A DNA stretch of 64,000 nt from contig JALECJ010000258.1 of NCBI GenBank assembly GCA_023515745.1, positions 2,765,164 through 2,829,163 on the forward strand, given 5' to 3'. A program made the position numbers and the translations under genes. Position 1 is the first letter of the stretch, and every line of letters starts with the position of its first letter. Below, in pieces: positions 1 through 15,201 of this stretch. This stretch comes from Amoeboaphelidium protococcarum (lineage: Eukaryota > Aphelidiomycota > Aphelidea). A model generated the notes under the pieces. The model did not search any database. It was not told where the DNA came from and saw only the letters and a program-made list of their open reading frames with translations.

Positions 1-527
1 ACAGTCTTGTGATGTCTATCGAAACGACTACCACCATCTAGGATTTCAGAGTGAGCATAGAATAAAAGTATAGTCTGATTCTTGGTGAACTGAAAGTCAT
101 ATTTATCGCCAGTCTCTAATTTACGGCTAAACTCGCATCTTACGTGACCATCTTTGGTGGAAAGAAGTTGCAAATCATAATAATCTTGAACGCCGCCATA
201 TTATTCATCAGTACTAGGCTCAGACTGTGTATCTGACCAGCGATCAGAGACAACACAATTTTATGCATTGCTATCCACATTAACAAATACCATATCGACA
301 TTGTTCATAGTACGTCTGCCATCCTTGTCATTGAATGCCAGAGCAAACCATCTGTCGGTAAAGAATCCGGGCACCAATTCACTGACTCCAAATGTGACCA
401 CATCATTGGTGGTGTCAGTTCTCCAGTCAATCTTGAATTTGTTATCCTTTGTGACAAGCTATTAATCAGCACCTGCAAGTAGCAATACCGACAAAATACA
501 CAATACAAAACAATATAAAGATAACAT
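1..527 (-). CDS. Secreted DOMON-domain protein, partial (C-terminus outside window)
   Basis: Read from ATG at 527 with TAA/TAG as Gln, the frame stays open to the window edge (about 175 residues). The first 20 residues are a hydrophobic signal peptide ending near LLAGAD. What follows has the order of a DOMON domain: a WRTD strand, a DVVTFGVSEL strand, a GFFTDRWFALAFND segment, an NNVDMVFVNVD strand, a DYYDLQLLS segment and a final strand with YAHSEI. DOMON domains are extracellular haem- or sugar-binding modules, often fused to cytochrome b561 or found alone in secreted proteins; the missing 3' part would decide. Several Gln codons are TAA or TAG. The signal peptide is clear; the ligand is unknown. 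Confidence 0.72.
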
Positions 528-1179
528 GTATATTAATTTAATGTTTTCAGTAGTAGTGACCAAAATAATAAACACCAACAAAGCAAAAAGACTATAAAAC
601 GTCAAAATCACATCAAAACGCGTCGCTCTTCAAATGGTTTGGTACGGTAAGCGAAAACTTGCCCCCACAAAAGGGCCATGCGGTAAGCGTAATTTTGTTA
701 CATCACTGTTATTCGCGCGCTGATTCAACACACGAACGCCTCCCACCAATGTTTGAGTTATTATAATCTTTAAAACGATGCTTCATTATAGAGCATAGCC
801 CCCTTAAAACGCTTTACATGATTATTTCTGGGCAATATGACTAATTCTTTGTGGTGTCTGGTTACCTGATAGGAACGAAGATATCTCGGATAGCTTATCC
901 AATAGACTCTTTAATAATATTCCATCACAGAAGAGCACTACTTGGAATAGATCAATGAACAGAAATAGACTACAGTAGATTACTCAACCATGCAGCGTTA
1001 CACTGTTACATCGGGCGTGATCGATCTCTTCTGCCATTCGACAGGTCGGCAGCGGCGATTCAAACTGCAGCAACGTCGTGCCGATCATCGGCTTGATTGT
1101 TTAAAAATAACACACTAGCACTTACTGTCTACTCCTCTTTTTTAAAGTATTCTCAATTAAAAGCAATTAATACTATATA
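528..1179. other. Divergent intergenic region
   Basis: This 652-bp gap lies between the DOMON gene (minus) and the TLC gene (plus) and should hold both promoters. It has an ACGCGT hexamer near 630 and AT-rich flanks. I see no convincing coding frame or RNA gene. Confidence 0.5.
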
Positions 1180-1980
1180 ATGTCAGTGATATAAGCATCT
1201 GCTGCATCTTTTGCAATACTTTTAGGCGGATACTATGTTATCAAATAGCAAATACCATAGGCTGGACCGCGATAAAAAGCCTGGATCGTGACACTAATAG
1301 CATCCTTCGTAATGACAATTGGTAGCTTTTATAGCGTGATAAGACTCATCTCTGATAGTGGATTCAATATGAGTATACATCCTGCACATACAGAGCTTGA
1401 CATGCAATTAAGCTGTTTTTTCGTCTGTTATCTCGTGCTTGACATCCTTATCGGACTGGTCGAATATCGGTAGAATATAGACATACTCAGTGGATACGTG
1501 CATCATCTCTGTTATTTTTGGCTGGTCACACATCTAATAAAGATATAACTCACTGGGCCATTCATAGTGATGGCAGTCATGGAACTACCCACACTTGTAC
1601 TCTCACTCGGTCATGTCTGGAAGTCGTTGAGAAATGACAAGATTTTTGGATTCACCTTCTTCTCTACGCGTATTCTATTCCACGGATGCATGATTTACAA
1701 ATTCTACTACCTCAAACTGCCCATTGATGGACCGTGGTGGCTCATTGTAGCCGGCATCTATCCATTGCATCTATACTGGTTCAATGGTTGGGTGAGGCAG
1801 CAGACGCGTCTCGTGACCAAAGTGAAACAACAGAGTGACGAAGCTCGCGAATAGAAACAGATTTTATGCGGGCAGTAGAAAGTGCTCCTGAATGGCGGTG
1901 AGAAGACGAGGAGTGACGAGATGTTGTACGACGGCGTTATTTTCGAATAGGAAGAAATCTAGTAGACGAATCTTGTCTGA
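1180..1980 (+). CDS. TLC (TRAM/LAG1/CLN8)-domain membrane protein
   Basis: One uninterrupted 266-residue frame from ATG 1180 to TGA 1978-1980, with Gln at several TAA/TAG codons in the first 35 residues. It has about six hydrophobic segments. The core HHLCYFWLVTHL followed by ELPTLVLSLGHVWKSLR and a later FFSTRILFHGCMIYKFYYL segment has the His and Glu/Arg spacing of the TLC fold (the TMEM56/TLCD branch rather than ceramide synthase, since the Lag1p motif is not obvious). Such proteins act in ER or plasma-membrane lipid handling. The C-terminal 50 residues are polar and not conserved to my eye. Substrate unknown. The start is the first ATG of the frame. Confidence 0.65.
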
Positions 1981-2312
1981 ATCAATTGGCGGCTGGTGTC
2001 ATACGATTACTCCTTAATCATTTTGGACTTTTTGAGATTCCAAGACAATACAGTTTAATTCACTTATAGGCGTTACTTTTAGACTATCTCGTATTTTTAG
2101 TAAGCATTGATAGGACAATGGTTTACAAAGTTTATCAATTTTAATAATAAATGACTACTGTATATTACACGCAGTTGAGACAGCGAGCGAAAACTTCTTT
2201 TTGCTTTTTATTCCATCGGTGACGCGCATCTTTCTCTCTTTTTGCTTATCTTATCAACATTCTGTTCTACAAATTATCTGGTGGATCGTTTAATTATTAA
2301 AACAACTTAATT
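1981..2312. other. Intergenic, upstream of the ABC transporter
   Basis: A 332-bp gap between two plus-strand genes. A pyrimidine-rich tract at about 2195-2245 (cttcttttt, ctttttattcc, tttctctctttttgc) resembles tracts upstream of other genes here and probably belongs to the ABCC core promoter. No coding frame seen. Confidence 0.4.
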
Positions 2313-6788
<4,476 letters not shown>

Positions 6789-6974
6789 GTGAATACTAGA
6801 TGAAATTTGCTATATTTTAAATGCGCGTTTACTCTATCTCAATTCCATGAATCCGTATAAATATACCAACGCGTTCCAACTACCCTTTTATCTTGCTATA
6901 CAGTGTTAACGTAGTTCTTAAAGTATTCTTAAAGGATGGATAACAGTATACAACCGATAAAACAAGTTATAAAT

Positions 6975-7898
6975 TCAGTTTTGTATTTAAGATGTTCTAG
7001 ATACATCATTTAGCTATACGTTATCACTGACCGAATCTGAAGGTTAATGCGCAACTTCATGGTCATGTGGATGAAGTAAGAGCGTGACTTTGTGTCCAAT
7101 ATCCGATCCCAGAGCTTAAACCTGTAGTCCAACCTTGCGCAATGTGGTCCAAACTGCAAAAAATAATCCAATGCAGCCAGTGAATACGAATGGACCGACT
7201 AAAGCGTGTTATTTAAAGTGCACATAGCAAAGAGTGCCCACCAATGCACCAAACAGATATCCCGCCATCAAAGGCACCAAAAACTTTAATTTCCACAAAA
7301 TTGATGTCTCTGCGTCTGGCTATGATACCGCTTATATTCTTCTGTATCCAATAGCATTCAGTCGCTGTCGCAGAGGAATGATCACACGCATCCTCACCTC
7401 TTATCCCAACACAATACCAAAATCTGTGGCACATCCAGTCATATGAGTGGTTCTCAAAACAGCACCGCTGTAAGTCGTGCACAACGCATTCTATAAACCA
7501 CATGCCATTGCGGCAAAGTACTCAGACCACCACCAGTTATTCAGCTTGACCTGATTATCGGCAACCAAGTACGAGATGAACAGCAATCCACTTTCAATCA
7601 ACAGAGCCCATCCATACGTCCGCCGAAGATCAAACGTCTTGGTTCCACTGACAATCATTGCACTCACAGCTGAGCCGGCCATAAAGCTGAGCCATACCAT
7701 CGATATCCGTGCAGCATAGAACCAGTCTTCTAATGCGACATAAATGGCAGACTTTATCATATCTCCAGAGATGTGGGCCACGGTGCAATTGTGCAGACCA
7801 GCGATCGACAAAGCACCAATGTATCCAGCATTAGAGGAGAGGAGAAACGCTCCGATGATCAGTACCTTAAAGTTATCTCTCTGAGTTATATTGGACAT
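6975..7898 (-). CDS. DUF1275 (YoaK) family membrane protein
   Basis: A 307-residue frame from ATG 7898 to TGA 6977-6975. It has about six or seven hydrophobic segments and two family hallmarks: GYIGALSIAGLHNCTVAHISGD near the N-terminus (the GYIDALGL...AHMSGN-like motif) and ACGLQNAL...VLRTTHMTG in the middle, followed by a glycine-rich GYLFGALVG helix. DUF1275 proteins are common in bacteria and scattered in fungi; their transport role is not established. A polar tail of about 50 residues after the last helix is longer than in bacterial members. Several Gln are TAA/TAG, so it is fully adapted to the host code. Transfer from bacteria is possible but not shown here. Confidence 0.78.
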
Positions 7899-8526
7899 TA
7901 GTAATTATTACTACTTGCGGACTGGTGCGCATCAAGTGGCAGAAAAGTTTAAATTTCATCAATGGATACCATCACTAATGACGGTTGATGATCACAACTG
8001 CTTGACAACGTTATCGTTCTCATTGAGGCCTGTTCAAATAACTTTACATGGAAATATCAATGGTAGTCACTACAGTCCATAAAGAGGGATGTGAACCTTG
8101 AGCGCGATTTAGAAATATACAAATGAAATTCATGCGAATGGATTAACATGAATCTATTGTAGCAAGATTTCAAATAGCAGATGCCTGATTAACTCTTCAA
8201 CTCTCTCAGAACGCGCACTAAATGGCCTAAGGACTGAATGTCATATTGCTGGTGACAAAATCTTGAACGATCGAATAAAGCTCAATAACTAAATTTTAAT
8301 ATGAATTACAAAATTAGTCATGTCATTCTCCGTGAGAGCAATAATACGAATGTTCCAAAAGCTCAACTGCTGGTTCTATCAGCCCTAATTCCGGTAGTGA
8401 AAGCTGAGGTGATTCAACAAACAAACAAGTAAAGTGATCAGTTTTCCGGCCTATTTTGGTTCTGTTTCAGAACTAAAACTAGAATTAAACGAATTAAAAA
8501 TTAGTTAGACTTAAGAGATAATAATA
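7899..8526. other. Divergent intergenic region
   Basis: A 628-bp AT-rich gap between the DUF1275 gene (minus) and a secreted-protein gene (plus). Open frames here are short or lack family features. No repeat or RNA gene recognised. Confidence 0.4.
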
Positions 8527-9147
8527 ATGAAACTATTACGATCGGTACTTTTACTAATTATTGTTGGTATCAGCCATATCTAAGCTGAGTTTAATATAAC
8601 AGCGATAAGTGTGGATAATGTTCCACTTAATCAGAGCGTAGTACTGCGAACTGTTAGAGATCAAGGCGACAGAGAAACGACTCCTCCTGGTGGAAACGAT
8701 AAGCCATGTGGCTCCAGTGGATCGGCATCAGCTGTCACTGAAAGATAGTTTTTATACACAACGTCAAACTTGACAATTAGCGGGCTGATTTACATGGGTT
8801 ATGGTAGCGGTAATGTCTCAGCGTCTCTGATGATGGGTGGAAATCCTCAATTTACCGGTGGGCAGGTGACTACTCAAGGATTTCTGGTGCCGGCCGTCAC
8901 TAATATCCCGTTCCCATTAACTACACCTAACGGTACCCAGTGGACTCTGTCTCAGATCAAGCCGCTTCTCCTACTGAATGTTTAAACACCGGTGCCCATC
9001 ACCATACAGGTGCGGTACACCAGTGGACCGAAAGATTATTATCAATGCATTGACTTCACCCTTCAACCTCCTGTGACAAGTTTTGCTGCAGTAAGGAGTT
9101 TGGATTTCCTCTTTTTGGCAATATTCGTGACGCTGGTGATATTTTGA
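8527..9147 (+). CDS. Secreted, probably GPI-anchored protein; possible BIM1/X325-like fold
   Basis: A 206-residue frame. Residues 1-20 form a signal peptide (MKLLRSVLLLIIVGISHIQA). The last 17 residues (LDFLFLAIFVTLVIF) are hydrophobic with no basic tail, as in a GPI-attachment signal. The mature part has N-glycosylation sequons and an order resembling the fungal copper-binding BIM1-like (X325) family: PCG after a short N-terminal strand, an SA..ER turn, glycine-rich strands, then ITIQVRYTSG..DYYQCIDFTL. The family's copper histidine-brace needs an N-terminal His right after signal cleavage, and here the mature end is about AEFNIT, so copper binding is doubtful. It could be another beta-sandwich surface protein. 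Secretion is well supported; family is tentative. Confidence 0.55.
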
Positions 9148-9461
9148 TGTAATTTAATGTAAAGATTGTGAGATGAATTGTAGTTTAGATCTAAATTTGT
9201 TCCTTCTATGATTATATTTATAACCATTGGCGGATAATCTAAAGCTAGATCACTGAGTGTGAGCTCTTCTTTATCTAGCCTTGTCGATCGCCCCTGTCCA
9301 AAGCTCGCCTGTTAAATTCTTTCGTCTTCCTTCGCCAGCTGAGCGCGATCAACCCAAAACGATCAAAGTTCAAAAAGATTTTCAGTCGCTTGTTCATAAT
9401 CGCGATTAATTTAAATAGAAGTCCTAATTATCTTAATCTTAATAATACTCTAAATCGTTAA
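9148..9461. other. Intergenic, upstream of BFR1
   Basis: A 314-bp gap. It contains a C/T-rich stretch with TTTCG and TTCGCC elements at about 9320-9345, like those upstream of other housekeeping genes here. No gene seen. Confidence 0.35.
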
Positions 9462-11111
9462 ATGACGACTGTGGAACCTGCTGTATCTCATAATTAGCAA
9501 GCTAAATCATCCAAGATTGCTCACAAATCTGGTGGTAGAAATAAGAGGGATGGCGCCAACCGTCGTCCTAGTGGAGATCGCCCTGCCGGTGGTAAGACGC
9601 GTACTATTGATTAGGCCATCGTCGCTGAGGCTAAGGCTCTGCTGTAGAGCGGAAAGCGCCCGGAGAAGCCTGATTAGATCTTGTTCGATCGCAAGCAGAA
9701 GGACTTGCAGAACGATATTGATAAGTTGAAGGTTTAGCTGGACAAGGTGCGTGCCAAGATTGATGCTGAGAGCAACGAAAGTCCAGCTGGTCAGGCTAGA
9801 AGCGAGTTGAAGGCTTAGCTGGATGCTGTGAAGTTGGAGCAGGCTGAGCACGAAGCAAAGAAAGCTCGTGTCAGTGATGAGTTGAAGGCCGCCCAGGAAC
9901 TGTTGAGAAAGAAGCAGGATGAGTTGAAGGCTGCTCGTGATAAGCTTCCGTTCAAGAGTGCCTCTGAAGTTGATCGCCGCTGTGATGAGTTGGAGAAGTT
10001 GGTATCCAGCGGTTCATTGCCAGTCAATGAAGAGAAGAAGGTTCTGTCAGAGATCAGTAACTTGAAGCGTCAGAAGAAGCAGCTGGATGTTTTCAATCCT
10101 AAGGAGGATGCTATTGAGGAGCAGAAGCGCCGTGTTGACTCTCTGCGTGACACTCTATCCTCATTTGATCCAGAGTCTCGCCGTCTGAAGTAGTTGCATG
10201 GAAAGACCTACAAGGAGCTGAAGGTTGTTGAGGAAGAGCAGAAAGAGAACAGAGGCAAGTTGAAGAAGATTTACGATGAGCGCAACGATCTGTAGAAGAA
10301 GCAGAATGATCTGAACGATTAGAAGAGATAGCTGGCTCGTGAATACTATGCCAAGAAGGATCTGTTCAATGCTTTCATGAATGAAGAGCGTAAGCGACGT
10401 GATATTGAGATGAGAAAGCAGAGATAGGAGATGGAGAGAAAGAAGAGATTGGAGCGTGTGAAGCAGGCTAGAGAGAATGCAGAGATTCCAGCCTTCTCCA
10501 ATGAGATCAAGACTTGCAATGCTCTGATGATTCTGCTGAGCGGTCTCGTCGGTGGAAGCGATCTGTTGGATGCTGAAATTTTGGGATCTGCTGCTGCTTC
10601 TCAGGATAGCAAGATGACTGTGAAAGCGCCTCGTGAAGTTACTCAGGATGCAATTTTGCCAAAGGGATTCACTGCTGCGGTTGAGTATAAGAAGAAGGAG
10701 GACTTGGATGAGGTTACCATGCAGATTGGTGGTAAGAAGGCCAAGGCTGCTAAGGTGAACAAGGCTGAGAAGGAGAAGGATCTCCGCTTGGACCTGGGTG
10801 TCCTGGACCAGTTCTGGAACTTGAAGATTGATGCTCCATCTGGACGTGCTGATGTGCCAAAGACGATTGAGGCATTGAAGTAGAAGCGTGTATACTTTTT
10901 GGAGAACCAGGACCGCGTCACCAAGGAGAATATCCAAAAGGCAACTGAGCTGGAGGCTAAGCTGCTAGCTGAGGAGGAGAAGTACTAGAAGGAGTAGGAG
11001 GAGAAGGCCAAGAGTGGTAAAGCTGATTCTGCTGCAGATGAAGTAAATGCACCAGCTGCTGATAATGGAGACGATGAAGAGGATAACACAGACTCTGTTG
11101 ACCAAGAATGA
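9462..11111 (+). CDS. BFR1: Nuclear segregation protein Bfr1 homologue
   Basis: A 549-residue frame dominated by coiled coil. The basic, disordered N-terminus (GGRNKRDGANRR) is followed by a conserved core with LPFKSASEVDRRCDELEKLV, then SGSLPVNEEKKVLSEISNLK and ESRRLKQLHGKTYKELK. This is the typical Bfr1 block order, as are the later IPAFSNEIKTCNALMILLSGL segment and an acidic C-terminus. In yeast Bfr1 associates with polyribosomes and mRNPs at the ER and influences secretion and ploidy. Gln is encoded by CAG and TAG alike. The start is the first ATG; an AT-rich leader of about 40 nt precedes it. Length is somewhat above the yeast protein (470 residues). Confidence 0.85.
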
Positions 11112-11204
11112 AAACTATTAAGTTACATCTCTCTTTATTATATATTAATCTTTGCTGTTCCCTTTTTGGTTCTTGTACATTTGAAACATTTTATATTTTA
11201 GTTT

Positions 11205-12395
11205 TCAGTTAATAGACGATCTTTCAGTTATATCCTTAATCTGCCTAACCATATCCTTAATCATATCTTTGATCTCGGCTATATCCATCTTTTGCTGCAT
11301 CATTTCAGCACCGGTTGACCTACTGTATACGTACACCAACCTTCCCGACTGAAAGAAAATCCATGGCAAAGGAAACTTGGCTTCCACAATGGAATTAACC
11401 AACTCTTCTTTGATGTTTAATACGAATCGAATGACGAAAATCCAGCGAACGCAGCCAACCGAGGCACAATTTATGCCAATTCGACTCGCTTAGCATCCAA
11501 CGGTTTACAGACAAACAGCTCATCCTGGGCTATGAGATATTTCAAACCCAGATACGCGAGCTGAAGTTCCAGCTGTTCCCTCTTATCCAAATACCATTTT
11601 TTCTTTGTGGATGCCTCAAAAAGGGCATAGAATGACGCGTTGCTTTTGTAAACCAATGTTGAATCCTTATCAAGATCCTCTTGAGAAGGAGGAGGAGTGA
11701 TCTGGCAGACTGGAGTTGTATAGTTCAAGCTTTCCAGAGCAGCTGAAAAATCAACATCATCATCCTTCCCAATTGATACGAACCGATCATCGTCATTTCC
11801 GTCAATTGACCATGAGCCGTTAGGCTTGTCCAAATACAAAAGAATGTCAGCCTGTCCAGACTTTTACCTTTTAAAATCAGGATACAATTGCTTCAATAGT
11901 CCTAACGCTACAGAATTTGATAAAGACGCGCCTTTCGTAATAAAACCAATATCCTCGCGATATCCAACACCAAACAGACGACGAAGATGTCCTTGTATAT
12001 CAATGCGAGCCATATTCTCAAATGTTTCGGTAATATCACTATGAACTCTGGAATTGACCTCTTGATGATTACTCTGACGCGTAAACAGAATCTTCTCTTC
12101 CATCAGCCTGTCTTTCTCCTTGCGCAGGCAGGTGAGCTCAGCACAAGGCGCTACTTGAAGACTTCTGAGGTTGGCCATGATATCTGCGGGCCGTCCCTCC
12201 GCAATACCATTCAGCAGTCGTTGCTCCGCTTTGCTCTTTTCACCTTCTGTATTGCAAAATTGATTTCGTGTTGCAAAACAGCAATTGCTGCCTTTGATTC
12301 ATCAATTTGCTGTTGTGAGTTCTCTGTGGTCTACTGAAGAAAAACTCCGTATCTCCTTTGGTGTGAACTTGAAGCGTTGTTTGTTCGGTCTTCAT
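11205..12395 (-). pseudogene. Unrecognised coiled-coil / possible nuclease-fold protein with three apparent frameshifts
   Basis: Three consecutive reading frames on the minus strand each look coding but do not join: 12395 to about 12344 into a coiled-coil frame ending near 12240, a frame from about 12240 to 11440, and a frame from about 11440 to TGA 11205. Each junction falls in an A/T homopolymer (12340-12344, 12237-12240, 11437-11440), and one extra base at each would restore continuity. Either the assembly has homopolymer deletions or this is a young pseudogene. No TGTAG splice acceptor explains the shifts. The product would be an N-terminal coiled coil (about 80 residues), a helical region, then a segment with QADILLYLD and later FEASTKKKWYL..REQLELQLAYL, which loosely recalls restriction-endonuclease-like folds, and a basic/amphipathic tail. 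No family assigned. Confidence 0.5.
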
Positions 12396-12845
12396 TGTTT
12401 CATCATTGACGACAGTAGGTGGTGTCTTTGCCCCTTCCAACACTTGATTTCACGCGTATTTAATCTTTGCAATTTTAACATTGACACAAGTCACACCGTA
12501 AGAACGTGTCATATGCTGATTAAACTTTGATTTTTAGGACCAGATGTTGAAGTTAGGTGTTCTTGTCACGCGTGTTACTACTGCCTTGAAGAGTCGCGCA
12601 CCAAGATCCTGAAAGGGCGGATCACAAAACGTGTAACACGAAATTAAATGAACATGATTGTATGTATATTGAATTGTGATAATTTCAAATCTATGCGAAT
12701 ACTGCTAATAATCATTTCATTGTACAATATTGGAGCTCGCCGTTTCAAATCGTTTCTTTCGCCTATCTCCTTGTTTCTCTGTTCATCTAAATCCAGTCAG
12801 TCATATAGTGCAGTAGTTCTTTCTCCATAGTTAATCAGTAACAGT
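12396..12845. other. Divergent intergenic region
   Basis: A 450-bp gap between the frameshifted gene (minus) and PIG-S (plus). Two ACGCGT hexamers lie near 12454 and 12569. A 60-residue open frame at 12648-12830 has no recognisable features and is not called. Confidence 0.35.
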
Positions 12846-14753
12846 ATGGTACGACCACCTTTATAACCCCCTGTGTTAGGTAATAAAATCAGTTTTTCAA
12901 ATTCTTATTATCAACTTATTTTCATAACCTTAACTGAATGTTTTGTAGTTAAGTATAACAATTTCTCGGTAGTCTATGTGGCATTCTGCTTCCTTTGGAT
13001 TGTACCGATATGGCTTGGTACAACTGCGGTGTATCGCGCACAGCTTCCATTCGATAGGCTGAGCAAGTATGATGCATGGCTAAAGAATCAAGTGTTCAAG
13101 TATCCCCTGAATGTAATGCTCCATATTCCTCAGACAGAAAGTGATAGGCTCTCAATATCTGCACCTGATATTTAGACTGCAGTGGAATAGTTGTTACAGG
13201 AACATGGTTCACACAGTCATTCATTGAATTGCGTTTAATGGGACCTCAGAGTTGATTAGATGGTGTTTGATGATATCGGTAGTTCTGTTAATGTTATTCC
13301 CAGTGCGTACAACATACAGCTTGTGGCTTTGGACACTAGTAGAATACATATTCTAGTAGAGGATTAATCCAGATCTCTCATTCTGTAATACCCAAAAGGT
13401 CAAGATAGTGGGTATATATAGCATCTGATAAGTGAAGTATTGGCGACTATTTTGATTTAAGAGAGTTACCAAATCAACGATTAGTGTAATTCTAAGCAGC
13501 AGAGCAGTAATTAGGTGGTGCAACACTCTGCATCATATCATTTTTCATTTAGACTACTAAATGGGGATTCTGATTAATAATTATACGGTTGGGATAGTTC
13601 TTTAGTTCATTAGAAGTTTATGGAATAGTTGTTACATCAACTCTAGATCATATCTGACGTTAGCGTTGAATATTCAATGTAAGATTATGCAGATCTTGCA
13701 GTATAACCTTCATCATGTTAAAGTGTGGATTAATAGAATAGCGTCAAGAGTCTCAGCCGCAACTTGAAAGATGATGTTGAGGATGATGATAATGATGGTG
13801 AATCTGTTAAGGGGCAACAAAAGTTTTGTCTTTCTATGGAACAGTAAAGTCATCTAATTAATTTTGGTAAGTGGAAGTTGGATTCATCTAGTAATGCTTC
13901 TGTTCATGAACTTAATTTTATTACGTACATCCCAAGTCGATAGATCAGTCCTTTGTATCTGCAAGTTGATAGTCGTTATGGTTAAGGCAATGAGTCATTA
14001 CCTTCTCTGTCATCTACGAATTCTATTCTGCTTCCTCGCTGGGGTGGTATTCATGTAATAAGTCAAATTACAAAGTATAGAGAGGATTATGATAATGATG
14101 ATAACTACAGTAAGTAGAGTAGTGCAAGGGATAACATTTAAAAGCTGAGCAATGATCAACTGAGTATTCCGTTTGGGGTCTTCATCAGTCAAATTTAAAC
14201 ACTGTTTGGTGTATAGCCCGTCTGGCCTTCTAATGATCTTAGTAGGCACGTTGAGAACAGTTATCATTTAAAGGTACAAGAGCATTAATCTAAATCTGGA
14301 ATATCTGTGTGGTAGATGGATATCCTTATTAGGAAGAAGATTGCACAGAACATCATTGATACATTCAAGTCTATTCAAGCACTGTAAAAGATGCTGGAAA
14401 AATTGACCAACATGGCTGTATCAGACTCTATAAGACAAGAGTTGGACCAGGTCTTTGATCACTTGGATGTGGCTATGAGATATGTACAGAAGGATCAACG
14501 TTTTAGTACTGGTGTAAAAGATTCTGTAGATACGATCACACCCGCTGATAGAACATCAACTATTATCACGTTGATGGATTGTTATTAAAGCAGTAAGGCT
14601 GCATTAGAATTGGCTGAGAAGGTCTTTTTTGATCCCACGATGATGTCTCTGCTCTACTTTCCGAATGAACACCTACTGGCTGTATATGCCCCTCTGTTAT
14701 TTCCCGTGTTTGTGCCTGTTTTCATGTCTGTGCGAAAAATGTTATCTACTTGA
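12846..14753 (+). CDS. GPI transamidase subunit PIG-S (Gpi17)
   Basis: Two exons, 12846-12879 and 12949-14753, give 612 residues. After a short N-terminus comes a membrane segment VAFCFLWIVPIWLGTTAVYRAQLPF; the TTxVYRAxLP motif just after the first helix is characteristic of PIG-S. The lumenal part has the family strand SFRLLNGDSDQQLYGWDSSLV and LPRWGGIHV. The C-terminus has a second hydrophobic helix near residues 580-605 followed by a short basic tail. PIG-S is a structural subunit of the ER complex that attaches GPI anchors to proteins, which fits the GPI-type secreted protein at 8527. Many Gln are TAG/TAA. The intron is 69 nt with no in-frame TGA, so retention would still give an open frame; I favour splicing because the retained piece would insert 23 odd residues before the membrane helix. 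Confidence 0.87.
12880..12948 (+). other. Intron in PIG-S
   Basis: 69 nt, donor GTAATA, branch-like CTTAACTGA, acceptor TTTTGTAG. Phase 1 within codon 12. Confidence 0.7.
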
Positions 14754-14763
14754 ATTATGAACT

Positions 14764-14949
14764 ATGAATACAAAAATTCGCGTCATTGTCATTAAACTCT
14801 TATTTGCATTTTTATTGATCCCCTATGTATTGCTCTCAAAAGAGATTGGATGATTGTCAACTTGCGCCACTTCGATCCTCGTCTCATTGACCGGATATGG
14901 GGCACTATCAGCCATACAATACTTTTATCTCAAGCAGCCAATGCAGAGG
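14764..14949 (+). pseudogene. Possible fragment of a Golgi pH regulator (GPHR/GPR89) gene, with in-frame TGA
   Basis: Right after PIG-S a single frame reads a hydrophobic stretch (LLFAFLLIPYVLLSKEIG), a TGA at about 14851, then LVSLTGYGALSAIQYFYLKQP. This order, a 'LIPYY'-type helix then a 'L(S/T)GxGA(V/L)' motif, recalls the region of GPHR proteins around GVTLMALLSGFGAVN. The rest of the protein is absent on both sides. With TGA as the only stop in this genome the frame is broken. It may be a decayed fragment or a chance resemblance; the match is by eye and short. Confidence 0.25.
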
Positions 14950-15201
14950 TATATTTACTACAGTAAAATTTATTTTATTGTAACTCGACTTTCTGTTATG
15001 TAACATTAAGATCGCAACACGAGGGCTAAATGTGTAACCTTATTGTCGCACCCACAACGAAGATGGCCAATTAACAGTTGACACGTGAGCCCCGCGTGAA
15101 CTCATCCTTAATCAACTCCTTAAGTAAGGTTGCATCAAAAATTTTTGATCTTTTCTCTTTTCTGACTGTATCCATCAAATACTATTTATTATAGAATAAA
15201 A

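Noticed and set aside
12648-12830. 60-residue open frame in the PIG-S promoter region
   Set aside because: No family or signal features, inside a divergent intergenic gap.
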